From NCBI GenBank assembly GCA_024401185.1, contig JAKSLO010000006.1, positions 1 through 50,363 on the forward strand: a stretch of 50,363 nucleotides of DNA. The letters run 5' to 3'. The first letter of the stretch is position 1. Every line of letters starts with the position of its first letter. This document shows, one piece after another, positions 20,890 through 31,593 of this stretch. Made by a program: the position numbers and the translations under genes. The notes under the pieces were generated by a model, which was not told where the DNA came from, did no database searches, and saw nothing but the letters and a program-made list of their open reading frames with translations. The DNA is from Bacteroidaceae bacterium. Its GTDB lineage: Bacteria > Bacteroidota > Bacteroidia > Bacteroidales > Bacteroidaceae.

Positions 20890-20937
20890 AATGCACAATT
20901 CATAAAGGACGTTCTCGTCGATTATGAATTGTGCATT
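20890..20937. terminator. 16-bp inverted repeat between gyrB and the serine hydrolase
   Basis: Perfect 16-bp arms (20890-20905 and 20922-20937) with a 16-nt loop lie 21 nt past the gyrB stop. It may terminate gyrB transcription. The arm sequence (AATGCACAATTCATAA) resembles AATTCATAA fragments near 11330 and 32815, so it may be a dispersed repeat. Confidence 0.6.
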
Positions 20938-20958
20938 AGTATGTATTGCATTTGTTAC

Positions 20959-22962
<2,004 letters not shown>

Positions 22963-22984
22963 TTAATTTGTTTCTATTTTGGTG

Positions 22985-23016
22985 CAAAGTTACAAAAAAA
23001 GCATGAGAAATGAAAG
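22985..23016 (-). promoter_or_regulatory. gyrB promoter
   Basis: The minus strand has TAACTTTG at 22985-22992, a full -7 match. The -33 element about 20 nt upstream is a weak TTTC. The gyrB start lies about 45 nt downstream. Confidence 0.6.
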
Positions 23017-23223
23017 AAAAGCAAGGTTTTTCTTTATAAGAAAATGGTTGAAAATTTGCCGTTTTTAAGGGTTTCGTTACACTTTGTTTGTCAAAGGCTT
23101 TTTGTGTGGCTCTTCTGCTGTTTTTGAAGGTTGTTTTGGGTTGGATTATTCATGCGTTTTTGCATTATGTCATAATAAGGATGGCTTTCTTATGCGTTTG
23201 TTTGGTTCCTATGTTCACATTAC

Positions 23224-23307
23224 TTTCACTCAGTTGGCTTACGTCTGGCTTACGTAAAAACACGTAAGCCAGACGTAAGCCAACTGAGTGAAACGTGAGT
23301 GAAACTT
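23224..23307. repeat. Perfect 32-bp inverted repeat plus 11-bp-period tandem units
   Basis: Arms 23224-23255 and 23262-23293 are exact reverse complements with a 6-nt loop (AAAAAC). Each arm holds an internal 11-nt-period pair (GGCTTACGTCT then GGCTTACGT). The right arm continues into GAGTGAAACGT (23286-23296) and GAGTGAAACTT (23297-23307). No T tract follows, so it is not a typical terminator. Confidence 0.85.
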
Positions 23308-23708
23308 GGAGGAACATGGGGGGATGGCTCTGTTTACTTGTTTTTCCATCTCCATGTTTGTATAGCATGGCAAGTTGGTAGCTTATGAACTTGTTTTTAT
23401 TTGATTTTTGCATGATTCCTGGCATGTAAGGTGATCGGAAAACAAGTATTATGAGACGTGTGTGTTTGGATGGTTTCGACAGGAGAGTTTCGCTTTTCGT
23501 TTCCGTTCCGAATTAGAGTGTGTTTCGGGTCTTTTTGCTTATGGTGGTTGTTGGGTGCTCTGGTGTGTTTTTGCTTATGCCGATAGTGACTATTTTGTGG
23601 TTAGAATTGTTGTGTGGTGTCTTTCTTGTTCTTGCCGGTTTTCCGGGAATGTTTTTCAAATGCTTTGTCGCTTATGAGGTGGGGGATCAGTCTTGGCCTT
23701 AATAAACA
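23308..23708. other. Gene-free stretch between gyrB and rpsT
   Basis: Apart from the inverted repeat to its left I see no supported feature here. Two overlapping plus-strand frames (23462-23677 and 23520-23702) encode short, Phe/Leu/Val-rich products. They lack a promoter or any recognisable family, and the T/G-rich composition of the DNA explains them. Confidence 0.5.
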
Positions 23709-23710
23709 AG

Positions 23711-23743
23711 AAAAGGAGAGTATCACTGGATACCCTCCTTTTA
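23711..23743 (-). terminator. rpsT terminator
   Basis: AAAAGGAG-A-GTATC pairs with GATAC-C-CTCCTTTT around ACTG, 26 nt past the rpsT stop, with a T-rich tail on the minus strand. Confidence 0.8.
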
Positions 23744-23768
23744 TACTTTCCTGAAAAGAATCGACTTA

Positions 23769-24023
23769 TTAACCGAGCTTCTGGATGTGCTTAGCCAACT
23801 TTGACTTAAGATTAGCGGCCTTGTTAGCGTGGATGATGTTAACCTTAGCCAACTTGTCCAAAATCTTCTGTACGCTTGGGTACAACTCTACTGCGGTTGC
23901 CTTGTCGTTTGTTGCACGCAACTTACGAACTGCGTTACGCATTGTCTTGGCGTAGTAGCGGTTGTGAAGTCTTCTTTTCTCCTCCTGACGGATTCTCTTG
24001 ATTGATGATTTGTGATTTGCCAT
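23769..24023 (-). CDS. rpsT: 30S ribosomal protein S20
   Basis: An 84-aa, highly basic ribosomal protein that binds 16S rRNA in the body of the small subunit. It begins [22 protein letters not shown] and contains [11 protein letters not shown] and [20 protein letters not shown], as expected for S20. The length is normal. It lies 80 nt downstream of tRNA-Glu on the same strand and may share its promoter. Confidence 0.96.
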   Translation of the reverse strand: MANHKSSIKRIRQEEKRRLHNRYYAKTMRNAVRKLRATNDKATAVELYPSVQKILDKLAKVNIIHANKAANLKSKLAKHIQKLG

Positions 24024-24103
24024 TTGTATTTATTGTTTTTTATTGTGGAGTGTGATGTGGTATGGCGTTTAGACCTCGCACCTATCTCCTTTTGTTTTCT
24101 TTG

Positions 24104-24175
24104 TAGTCCCTAGGAGAGTCGAACTCCTCTTTAGAGAATGAAAATCTCTCGTCCTAACCGATAGACGAAGGGACC
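24104..24175 (-). tRNA. tRNA-Glu (anticodon UUC)
   Basis: The minus strand folds as a complete cloverleaf. The acceptor stem GGTCCCT pairs with AGGGACT (one G-U pair at the end), with discriminator A. The anticodon stem is AGAGA/TCTCT with loop TTTTCAT, and the T arm AGGAG-TTCGACT-CTCCT. Anticodon TTC reads GAA and GAG. The CCA end is not encoded. It precedes rpsT. Confidence 0.95.
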
Positions 24176-24236
24176 CTACCATTAGCAATCTTTCTTCTTT
24201 GCATAGCGATATGCGCTGATGTCCGATTTGCGGGTG

Positions 24237-24267
24237 CAAAGGTACGGCGATTTTCTGAATTGGCAAA
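24237..24267 (-). promoter_or_regulatory. Promoter of tRNA-Glu and probably rpsT
   Basis: The minus strand has TTTG (24264-24267), 19 nt, then TACCTTTG (24237-24244), a full consensus match. It sits about 60 nt before the tRNA. Confidence 0.75.
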
Positions 24268-24421
24268 ACAATTGCGAAAAAAAATGCTTGAAACGTTTTA
24301 TTTTTTTGATTATTTGTGTGATTTCTCGCTGTTTTTCGCTAATTTCGCATAGTTTTTTGTCTCGATGGCGCATCGTTCTGGTATGTGCTTTTCTGAGTGA
24401 TTTGTGATTCAAAATGCTGTT

Positions 24422-25147
24422 ATGTTAGAGAAAACGCGTGGAATAGTCCTTCATTCATTACGTTACAATGACGATAGTATAATTGTGGATGTCTTGACGG
24501 AAGAAAGAGGCTCCGTATCTTTTCTTGTCAGGGTGTCGCATAGTAAGAAATCGAATGTGAAGGCGCAGTTGCTTCGCCCACTTACTATTCTTGAGTTGGA
24601 TATTGACTTTCGTCAGCAACGTTCACTTCAGCGCATACGCGACATGCGCGTGTGCGTACATTATACTAGTATTCCTTATGAACCGTTAAAGGAGTGCGTT
24701 GCATTGTTCCTGGGTGAGTTTCTCTATTATGCTTTAAGGAACGAGGATAGAAATGAACGCCTGTTTCTTTTTTTGTTGCATTCGCTTGATTGGTTTGATG
24801 CTGTTTCAGAGAATTATGCCAACTTCCATTTGGCTTTACTCATAAAGCTCACGCGTTATCTTGGGTTTTGGCCTAATTGTGAGGGCAGACGTGAATATGA
24901 TTTTTTCGATTTGCAAGAGAGTTCTTTTACGTCGTTCCGTCCTGTGCATGGTCAATGCCTTGATGCGGAAGAGTCGGAATGGGTTCCTCGTTTCCTGAAG
25001 ATGAACTATTCTACCATGCGCTTCTTCAAGATGAACAGGCAGCAGCGAAGTTATGTGCTCGATGTGCTTTGCCGTTATTATAGAATGCACGTTCCGGAGT
25101 TTCCCAGTTTGAAAAGTCTTGATGTCCTTAAAACAATCCTGGATTGA
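24422..25147 (+). CDS. recO: DNA repair protein RecO
   Basis: A 241-aa recombination mediator that works with RecR to load RecA at gaps. The N-terminal OB-fold region shows the family pattern (EKTRGIVLHSLRYNDDSIIVDVLTEERG, then SFLVRVSHSK). A helical C-terminal domain follows. The ATG at 24422 (MLEKTRG) matches the family start; the frame opening at 24404 adds only six unlikely residues. It converges with ftsZ and is separated from it by a terminator. Confidence 0.88.
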   Translation: MLEKTRGIVLHSLRYNDDSIIVDVLTEERGSVSFLVRVSHSKKSNVKAQLLRPLTILELDIDFRQQRSLQRIRDMRVCVHYTSIPYEPLKECVALFLGEFLYYALRNEDRNERLFLFLLHSLDWFDAVSENYANFHLALLIKLTRYLGFWPNCEGRREYDFFDLQESSFTSFRPVHGQCLDAEESEWVPRFLKMNYSTMRFFKMNRQQRSYVLDVLCRYYRMHVPEFPSLKSLDVLKTILD

Positions 25148-25213
25148 ATTTCTTGTCTTGCGCACTAATGTTCTGATAGTTGCATTTGTTTTGACTTTTA
25201 TTTTTAAATACAA

Positions 25214-25247
25214 AAAGCGCAGTAGATTTTTTGCTCTGCTGCGCTTT
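25214..25247. terminator. Bidirectional terminator between recO and ftsZ
   Basis: AAAGCGCAG (25214-25222) pairs with CTGCGCTTT (25239-25247), with an AGA/TCT inner extension and T-rich flanks. The genes converge here, so it can end both recO and the dcw cluster. Confidence 0.85.
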
Positions 25248-25271
25248 CATTTTATTTTATTTGTGATTTTG

Positions 25272-26555
25272 TCAGAATACAATATGCTCGGTTTCTGCTG
25301 TTGTTTCTGTTTGCTCTATTTGGGTTTGCTTATCGCCTATTTTCTTAAGGTCTTCCTTGCTTCGTTTGTAAGTAGGTGTGTTTTCGACCATAGAAATAGT
25401 GTCGTCATTGTCAAGGTCATTGTCATTGAAGATGTAGATGTTGGGACGGCGTGTGGCAGAATCTTTGTCGGTGTCTGGCCCATAGTATTCATCTATCTTT
25501 TTAGTGTCCTCTTCAGTTTCATCTGGTTGACTTGGTCCGTACTTGCCTTCAATGTCTGTAAGGTTTCTTAAGCCAAAACCTGTGGCAAGTATGGTTATCT
25601 TGACTTTTTTACCCAATGAATCATCGATAGCCATACCCCATTTGGTTTCAACATCGTTGCGGAAATTTTCCATGAACTCGTGTATCTCGTTCATTTCCTC
25701 CATGGTTACTTCCTCATCGGCGCTGGTTGAGCCAAAATTGATGTTGAGAAGTATTCTTTGTGAGTTGACAATATCATTGTTGTTGAGTAATGGACTGTCG
25801 AGCGCTTCCTGGATGGCTTTCGTGACGCGCTTTTCGCCCTCTCCATAACCAGTACTCATAATGGCTACTCCACCATCTTTCAGTACGGTTTTTACATCCT
25901 CAAAGTCAAGGTTGACCTTGCCTCTCATAGTGATGATTTCTGCAATGCTTTTGGCGGCTATCGAAAGTGTGTCGTCAGCCTTGGCAAAAGCATTCAACAA
26001 GGTCAGTTCAGGATATAGTTTGCGTAAACGCTCGTTATTGATAACCAGCAATGCGTCAACGTGTTTGCTGATTTCTTCTACTCCTTTGAGTGCTTGAAGA
26101 ATCTTGGGTCTTCCTTCAAACTTAAAGGGTATGGTCACGATGCCAACAGTAAGTATGCCAGAGTCTTTTGCACATTGCGCAATGATAGGCGCTGCACCGG
26201 TACCTGTTCCTCCGCCCATACCTGCGGTAATGAATACCATGCGAGTGCCATCGTCAAGCATTTCTTTGATTTGCTCTATACTTTCGAGTGCTGCTTGTTG
26301 AGCTTTCTGAGGACGGTTTCCTGCTCCGAGACCATCCTTGCCAAGCTGCAGTTTATAGGGTACGGGTGAGTCTTGAAGTGCTTTTTTATCGGTGTTACAA
26401 AGCACATATGACACATCGCAGATGCCATCGTTATACATGTGGTTGACAGCATTACCACCACCACCTCCCACACCAATCACTTTGATGATGCTGAGGTTAT
26501 TGACCTTTTTTAAGTTTGTGAACTCTATTCCTTCGTTTTCTTCGAAACCGGTCAT
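25272..26555 (-). CDS. ftsZ: Cell division protein FtsZ
   Basis: A tubulin-like GTPase that forms the Z ring. The N-terminal domain has VIGVGGGGGNAVNHM, the signature AGMGGGTGTGAAP and the T7-loop stretch NLDFEDVKTVL. The GTPase body ends near residue 330. A long acidic linker follows and a short conserved motif NTPTYKRSKEDL, which may be the FtsA-binding peptide in place of the proteobacterial DIPxFLRRQ. The extreme C-terminus is TEHIVF. The length of 427 aa is normal for Bacteroidales. It is the last gene of the dcw cluster, 52 nt after ftsA. Confidence 0.97.
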   Translation of the reverse strand: MTGFEENEGIEFTNLKKVNNLSIIKVIGVGGGGGNAVNHMYNDGICDVSYVLCNTDKKALQDSPVPYKLQLGKDGLGAGNRPQKAQQAALESIEQIKEMLDDGTRMVFITAGMGGGTGTGAAPIIAQCAKDSGILTVGIVTIPFKFEGRPKILQALKGVEEISKHVDALLVINNERLRKLYPELTLLNAFAKADDTLSIAAKSIAEIITMRGKVNLDFEDVKTVLKDGGVAIMSTGYGEGEKRVTKAIQEALDSPLLNNNDIVNSQRILLNINFGSTSADEEVTMEEMNEIHEFMENFRNDVETKWGMAIDDSLGKKVKITILATGFGLRNLTDIEGKYGPSQPDETEEDTKKIDEYYGPDTDKDSATRRPNIYIFNDNDLDNDDTISMVENTPTYKRSKEDLKKIGDKQTQIEQTETTAETEHIVF

Positions 26556-26607
26556 ACTTTTATATTTATCTAGTCTTTACTATGATTCTAAATTACTCTT
26601 GTGTGGG

Positions 26608-27993
26608 TTACTCATCCTCGTTGACCAAATCCTTAAGCCATTCGCCCATTTTGCCCCAGAACTTTTTCTTTTTCTTGCCCGTAGGAATCTCCCCTTCTGT
26701 TTCACCTTCAGCAACCTTTACTACTTCTGGCTCTTTTTCTGTGGTGTTCTCTTCTGCTACTTCTTCCACGGGGTCGGGTTGAGCCTCTTCCTCTACAATG
26801 GTTTCCTCCTCTGGCTCAGGATCCTCGCCAATGCAGTTCTCGGTTGCTGACATAAGCATGGCAATTACTGCATTGAAACCAGGATCAATTGTCATTGTAT
26901 CTTCATCAATCTTGGTGATTGAAGTCAGTTTCTTTGCCTGCTTTATCTTATAGGGGAACTGGTTCTGAAAAGGTTTCAGTTTCATGAATGCTTCTGTGAG
27001 CTCCTGCATATCTGAACCGCCACCTGTGAGTGTAATGCCAGAGAGAAGGTTGTCTTCCCATCTGTCCTTGGTGATTTGGTTCCACACATTGACAACGATT
27101 TCACTATATCGTGCACTTACAATAAGCTGTATGTCTTTTTCGCTGACTTTACGGTCGTTGCTGATGTCCAAGGTCTGGTAAGTGGCCTCTTTGTCATGTG
27201 ACATTACAGCTACTCCATATCTTGTTTTGAGTAGTTCTGCCTCTTCCATCTCTACGTTGACCAGCTTGGAAAGGTCCATGGTGGCATTGTTGCTTCCAAG
27301 TGGAATGGTCGCAAGGTGACGGAGAATATTCTTGGTGAAGATAGATACGGTTGTGGTCTCTGCACCAATGTCAACGAGTGCACATCCGGCGCGAGTTTCA
27401 CTTTCTGTAAGAAGAGCTTTGGCCAACTCTATGGGCGTGATAAGCAGTTCCACGATCTCCAAACCTGCATCACGCATGCAGGCTCGGATGTTGTCCTGTA
27501 GCTTGGTTCGTGCGATGATGTTCAGATAGTGGCCTTCAATCTTGTCAGCCTGTATGCCGACGGGTTCGCTGGTTTTTTCGTTTCCAACGGTGTATTCTTG
27601 AGGTGCAACGTCCAAGATTTCACGTTCAGGATAGTGTGTAGAGCGATTTTCGTCCATGAGTTGATCCACCAATCTTGAGGTAATCTTCTCATCAAGATTG
27701 ATGGCGCGTGCCACCTTGTTGCTTTTGGTATGCAAAGATTGTCCGGCAATTCCCACATAAGCACGTGCAATGTGCACATCCAGGCGCTGGTTCAGGCGTT
27801 CCTTGATGCGTTGGATGGCGCTGGTCGTCTTATTGAGGTTACGAACAGTACCACGGCGAATACTGTCGCTGATTCTCTCTTGCTCGAGAGCCAGGATACG
27901 AATAGTGCCGTCTGACTCCTTCTTTCCGGCGACGCCTCTGATGGCTGAACTGCCAAACTCAAAGGCTACGATAATGTTGTTCTCTGCTACCAT
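26608..27993 (-). CDS. ftsA: Cell division protein FtsA
   Basis: An actin-like ATPase that tethers FtsZ to the membrane. Typical segments are IIVAFEFGSSAIRGVAG, TPIELAKALLTES, CALVDIGAETTTVSIF and LTGGGSDMQEL. After about residue 390 there is an acidic Glu/Pro-rich linker. It ends in a basic amphipathic helix (GKKKKKFWGKMGEWLKDLV) that should be the membrane-targeting sequence. At 461 aa it is longer than E. coli FtsA because of that linker. An internal promoter lies in the 234-nt gap before it. Confidence 0.94.
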   Translation of the reverse strand: MVAENNIIVAFEFGSSAIRGVAGKKESDGTIRILALEQERISDSIRRGTVRNLNKTTSAIQRIKERLNQRLDVHIARAYVGIAGQSLHTKSNKVARAINLDEKITSRLVDQLMDENRSTHYPEREILDVAPQEYTVGNEKTSEPVGIQADKIEGHYLNIIARTKLQDNIRACMRDAGLEIVELLITPIELAKALLTESETRAGCALVDIGAETTTVSIFTKNILRHLATIPLGSNNATMDLSKLVNVEMEEAELLKTRYGVAVMSHDKEATYQTLDISNDRKVSEKDIQLIVSARYSEIVVNVWNQITKDRWEDNLLSGITLTGGGSDMQELTEAFMKLKPFQNQFPYKIKQAKKLTSITKIDEDTMTIDPGFNAVIAMLMSATENCIGEDPEPEEETIVEEEAQPDPVEEVAEENTTEKEPEVVKVAEGETEGEIPTGKKKKKFWGKMGEWLKDLVNEDE

Positions 27994-28112
27994 GGTTATG
28001 CTGATGTATATGTAAATTTCGACAAAATAGTTTGGTGTTTATCCGATGCTATTTCTCGACTTACAAATGGCTATTTTTATGTTTTTATAGTTTTATTTTA
28101 CTTTTCAAATAA

Positions 28113-28144
28113 CAAAATTATAAAATAATTTGTTAACTTGCAAA
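28113..28144 (-). promoter_or_regulatory. Internal promoter for ftsA-ftsZ
   Basis: The minus strand has TTTG (28141-28144), 20 nt, then TAATTTTG (28113-28120), a full match to the consensus. It sits in the 234-nt ftsQ-ftsA gap, the largest inside the cluster downstream of rsmH. It would give a leader of roughly 110 nt. Confidence 0.65.
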
Positions 28145-28227
28145 TTTATAAATGCTTCATTCGAATATTTATGCATTTCTGTAAGGAAATAGCTGTTTGC
28201 GTGCGTTATTTGGAAAGTTTTTCGCCA

Positions 28228-28956
28228 TTATTTACGCGAACCAATAACTATATTGTCATACTCAACATTGATGGTCTTGTATTTGTTCCATCCGGTCTCT
28301 TTAAGGCCTTTTTTGTAAAATACCTTAAGCCTCCACAGTTTGTCTTGAATGTGGGTTGGTTCACCCAGCAAAACGACATGGTCGGATATGCGTGTGTGGA
28401 GTCTTACGTCGGTTGGACTCACCACCTCGATTTGCTGAATCTGTGAACGCCAGAATTTGTTGTCTTGGATGTAACGTGCCATGGGTGCCAAGTGTGCCTT
28501 GGCAAATTTCTTGCTTATCTTTCCTGTAGCAATCACCAGATTGCCAGTAATCTTTCCTATAGGCATGGCATTACCACGACGGTCAATGTAGTATTCTTGT
28601 CCGTTGTCTGCAAAGATATGCAAGGTTGGTATCTGGGGAATTACCGTCAGTTCGATCTTCCCAGAGGCAGTAAGTGTACTCTTCACCGTGTCGATGTACG
28701 GACTTGCGCACAGAGTGTCTTCCACACCACTAAGCTTGAGTTCACTGATAGGTACTCCTACCAGTTTTATGTTTTTCTCGCGAATGATGGCGTTGACCTG
28801 ACTCTTGTTGATAAGTCCCAAAGACAAACTGTCTTCTACCACCAGTTCCACATCGGTGCATTTCATTTCGTTGGCTTTGTCATGCCCTTTGACGATTGAA
28901 ATTATCAGGATGATGGCAACAACCAGGATAAGTAAAACCTTGAATGCTGTTTTCAT
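28228..28956 (-). CDS. ftsQ: Cell division protein FtsQ
   Basis: A 242-aa bitopic protein of the divisome. A single N-terminal membrane segment (LLILVVAIILIISIV, about 9-23) is followed by a periplasmic part. The POTRA-like region contains GLINKSQVNAIIREKN and PYIDTVKSTLTASGKIELTVIPQIPT, which fits the family. The C-terminal beta domain has YIDRRGNAMPIG and the LHTRISDHVVLLGEP stretch. Position between murC and ftsA is diagnostic; sequence alone would be weaker. Confidence 0.88.
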   Translation of the reverse strand: MKTAFKVLLILVVAIILIISIVKGHDKANEMKCTDVELVVEDSLSLGLINKSQVNAIIREKNIKLVGVPISELKLSGVEDTLCASPYIDTVKSTLTASGKIELTVIPQIPTLHIFADNGQEYYIDRRGNAMPIGKITGNLVIATGKISKKFAKAHLAPMARYIQDNKFWRSQIQQIEVVSPTDVRLHTRISDHVVLLGEPTHIQDKLWRLKVFYKKGLKETGWNKYKTINVEYDNIVIGSRK

Positions 28957-28977
28957 TTGAACAGATGGGGTAGGGGA

Positions 28978-30339
28978 TTAATGAGATAGTTGATTGGCAA
29001 TGGCTTCCGAATAATCTTCGATGTCACCGGCTCCAAGTGTGATGAGTACGTCGAATCCGCCTCGTTGTACAACCTGGAGGATGTCATCCTTGCTGATCAT
29101 TTCCTTGTTTTGACTTGTCAGGTTATCGTAGATTAGCGCACTTGTTACACCTGGTATGGGTAATTCTCGGGCAGGATATATGTCAACGATGCTTACGTCG
29201 TCAAGTTGCGAAAGTGCTTCGGCAAACTCCTTGTAGAAATCACGGGTTCGTGTGTACAGGTGAGGTTGGAAAATAGCCTTGATGCGTCGTCCTTCGTAGA
29301 GTTGCTTGATACTGAGTATGCTTTGGCGTATCTCCTCGGGATGGTGAGCATAGTCGCTAAGATAAACCATTTTGTCTGTCTTTACACGAAAATCGAATCG
29401 GCGGTCCACTCCGCTAAACGATGCCATTGCCTTGCGGATATCTTCTGCCGACACACCTGCTATCTGTGCCAATGCCATGGCAGCAATGCCGTTTTCTATG
29501 TTTACGGTCACAGGTACTCCCAGACTGATGTTCTCAATGTTTCCGAGAGGTGAGATGAGGTCAAAGGTAATCTCACCTCCACCAATCTTGACGTTTTCTG
29601 CGTGGAAATCTCCTTTCTCGCGACTATAGGTGTAGGTGGTAACCCCTTTGCCTGTGCGAGGTTGCATCTTAAGGTCAGTATGGAGGATGAGGAATCCGCC
29701 CTCCATTATCAGACTGCTGTAGTGATTGAAACTCTCAAGGTATGCCTCTTCGGTTCCGTAAATGTCGAGATGGTCAGCATCTGTAGCTGTGATGACGGTT
29801 GCAAATGGAGAGAGCCAGTGGAATGACCGGTCAAACTCATCCGCCTCAATAACTACATAATCGCTCTTGCTGCTTAAGATGTAGTTGGTTCCGTAGTTTT
29901 TCGTAATGCCACCCAGGAAGGCGTTGCAATCCACGGGGCTTTGGTGCAACAAATGTGCAGCCATGCTACTTGTGGTCGTTTTACCATGAGTACCGGCTAC
30001 GCACAATCCTTTGTGGGCGCGTGTGAGCGTACCCAGGACTTGAGCGCGTTTCTGTATGTCGAATTCCCCTTGACGGAAAAACACTAATTCCTTATGCTCT
30101 GCTGGAATGGCGGGTGTGTAGATGATTAATGTACTCTCCTTGTCCTTGCATGCCTCAGGAATGAGGTCGACGTTTTCCTCATAGTGGATGGAAGCACCTT
30201 CTTCTTCCAATCGCTTGGTAAGTTCGCTTGGGGTACGGTCATATCCTCCTACTACAACTCCCTGATGCAGAAAGTATCGGGCAATAGCACTCATGCCAAT
30301 GCCACCTATTCCAACAAAATATACTGCCTTTATGTCCAT
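28978..30339 (-). CDS. murC: UDP-N-acetylmuramate--L-alanine ligase
   Basis: The Mur ligase that adds L-Ala to UDP-MurNAc. The N-terminal Rossmann motif is YFVGIGGIGMSAIARYF, the ATP loop is GTHGKTTTSSM, and the central motif is ADEFDRSFHWL. The C-terminal domain has SDYAHHPEEI and FQPHLYTRTRDFYKEFA, specific for MurC. The length of 453 aa is normal. It is 10 nt from murG upstream and 21 nt from ftsQ downstream. Confidence 0.96.
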   Translation of the reverse strand: MDIKAVYFVGIGGIGMSAIARYFLHQGVVVGGYDRTPSELTKRLEEEGASIHYEENVDLIPEACKDKESTLIIYTPAIPAEHKELVFFRQGEFDIQKRAQVLGTLTRAHKGLCVAGTHGKTTTSSMAAHLLHQSPVDCNAFLGGITKNYGTNYILSSKSDYVVIEADEFDRSFHWLSPFATVITATDADHLDIYGTEEAYLESFNHYSSLIMEGGFLILHTDLKMQPRTGKGVTTYTYSREKGDFHAENVKIGGGEITFDLISPLGNIENISLGVPVTVNIENGIAAMALAQIAGVSAEDIRKAMASFSGVDRRFDFRVKTDKMVYLSDYAHHPEEIRQSILSIKQLYEGRRIKAIFQPHLYTRTRDFYKEFAEALSQLDDVSIVDIYPARELPIPGVTSALIYDNLTSQNKEMISKDDILQVVQRGGFDVLITLGAGDIEDYSEAIANQLSH

Positions 30340-30349
30340 TCTGTTATTC

Positions 30350-31468
30350 TTATTTTGACGTTCTTTTTGCCATTTTTACAACCATTTCGGCTATCAGTTC
30401 TGCCGAGTCAGGATATGCCATGCTGAGTGCATTGGTTCCGAGGGTCTCCAACAATTTCTTGTCAGTTACAGTAGTAAGTGCCAAGGGGATAAGTTTTTCT
30501 GCAGCCTCTGCATCCTTAACGTAGAGTGCAGCTTTTCTGTTCACCAATGCCATGGCATTGTGTGTTTGATGGTCTTCGGCCACATTGGGAGAGGGAACCA
30601 GTATAGAAGGCTTTCCTAAAAGGCAAAGTTCACTGATGCTGCTTGCTCCGGCACGACTAATAACAAGGTCGGCGGCCTTGTAGGCTTCGTCCATCTTGGA
30701 AATGAAGTCGGTCACATATAGGTTGCCAGGCTGTCCTTTCTTTTTCAGTTCATCAGCGATGAGCTGTTTGTAATAGCTACCCGTTTGCCATATAAACTGT
30801 ACAGGAGCCTCGGCAATGATGTTCAGGTTTTGCAGTACGCTTTCATTGAGCGTGCGTGCACCAAGACTTCCACCAACTAGGAGAACGATCGGGCGGTCGG
30901 TTTTCAGCCCGAAGTTACTTGCACATTCCTCCTTGCTTGTCACAATGTTCAATAAGTTCTGACGAACCGGATTACCCGTTAGCACGATGCGCTCCTTTGG
31001 GAAGAATCGCTCCATCCCTTCATAGGCCACACATATCTTCTCTGCTTTCTTGCCCAATGATTTGTTTGTAACACCGGCAAATGAGTTTTGCTCTTGTATG
31101 AGGCAAGGAATGCCAAGCGAATATGCTGCATTAAGTGTGGGGCTACTGGCATAACCACCTACTCCTACCACGGCTTGGGGATTAAACTCCTTGATAATCT
31201 TCTTTACAATCTTCTTGCTTTTGAAGAAGTCGCGCATCACGCCTATGTTTTTAGGGCTCCAGAGGGGACGTATCAATCCTCTTACGGGGAGTCCCTTTAT
31301 CTCATACCCGGCAGCAGGTACTTTTGTCATCTCCATTCGTCCTTCTGCGCCGATGAAGAGGATGTTAGCCTTTGGGTCAATTTGCTTGATGGCATTGGCA
31401 ATACTTACTGCAGGGAAGATATGTCCTCCTGTTCCGCCTCCGCTTATGATGATTCTTAATTCGTCCAT
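30350..31468 (-). CDS. murG: UDP-GlcNAc--lipid I GlcNAc transferase MurG
   Basis: A GT28 glycosyltransferase that converts lipid I to lipid II on the inner face of the membrane. The N-terminus has the G-loop GGTGGHIFPAVSIANAI, then GVGGYASSPTL and QEQNSFAGVTN. In the C-terminal half GGSLGARTLNESV and SRAGASSISELCLLGKPSILVPSP mark the UDP-GlcNAc site. The length of 372 aa is normal. Confidence 0.96.
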   Translation of the reverse strand: MDELRIIISGGGTGGHIFPAVSIANAIKQIDPKANILFIGAEGRMEMTKVPAAGYEIKGLPVRGLIRPLWSPKNIGVMRDFFKSKKIVKKIIKEFNPQAVVGVGGYASSPTLNAAYSLGIPCLIQEQNSFAGVTNKSLGKKAEKICVAYEGMERFFPKERIVLTGNPVRQNLLNIVTSKEECASNFGLKTDRPIVLLVGGSLGARTLNESVLQNLNIIAEAPVQFIWQTGSYYKQLIADELKKKGQPGNLYVTDFISKMDEAYKAADLVISRAGASSISELCLLGKPSILVPSPNVAEDHQTHNAMALVNRKAALYVKDAEAAEKLIPLALTTVTDKKLLETLGTNALSMAYPDSAELIAEMVVKMAKRTSK

Positions 31469-31593
31469 ATTATAAAATGTATAAATTCACAAAGCACAAT
31501 TCTTAAATCACATTTCGTGGTTGCCAGCGCAGTATGACCTATAAAGGACATGCCTTTGAATGCAAGAAGAAACGTATCACTTTCTTAGCATGA

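Noticed and set aside
23462-23702. Two overlapping hydrophobic frames of 60-71 codons
   Set aside because: The DNA is T/G-rich and codes Phe, Leu and Val by composition. The frames overlap each other and have no promoter.
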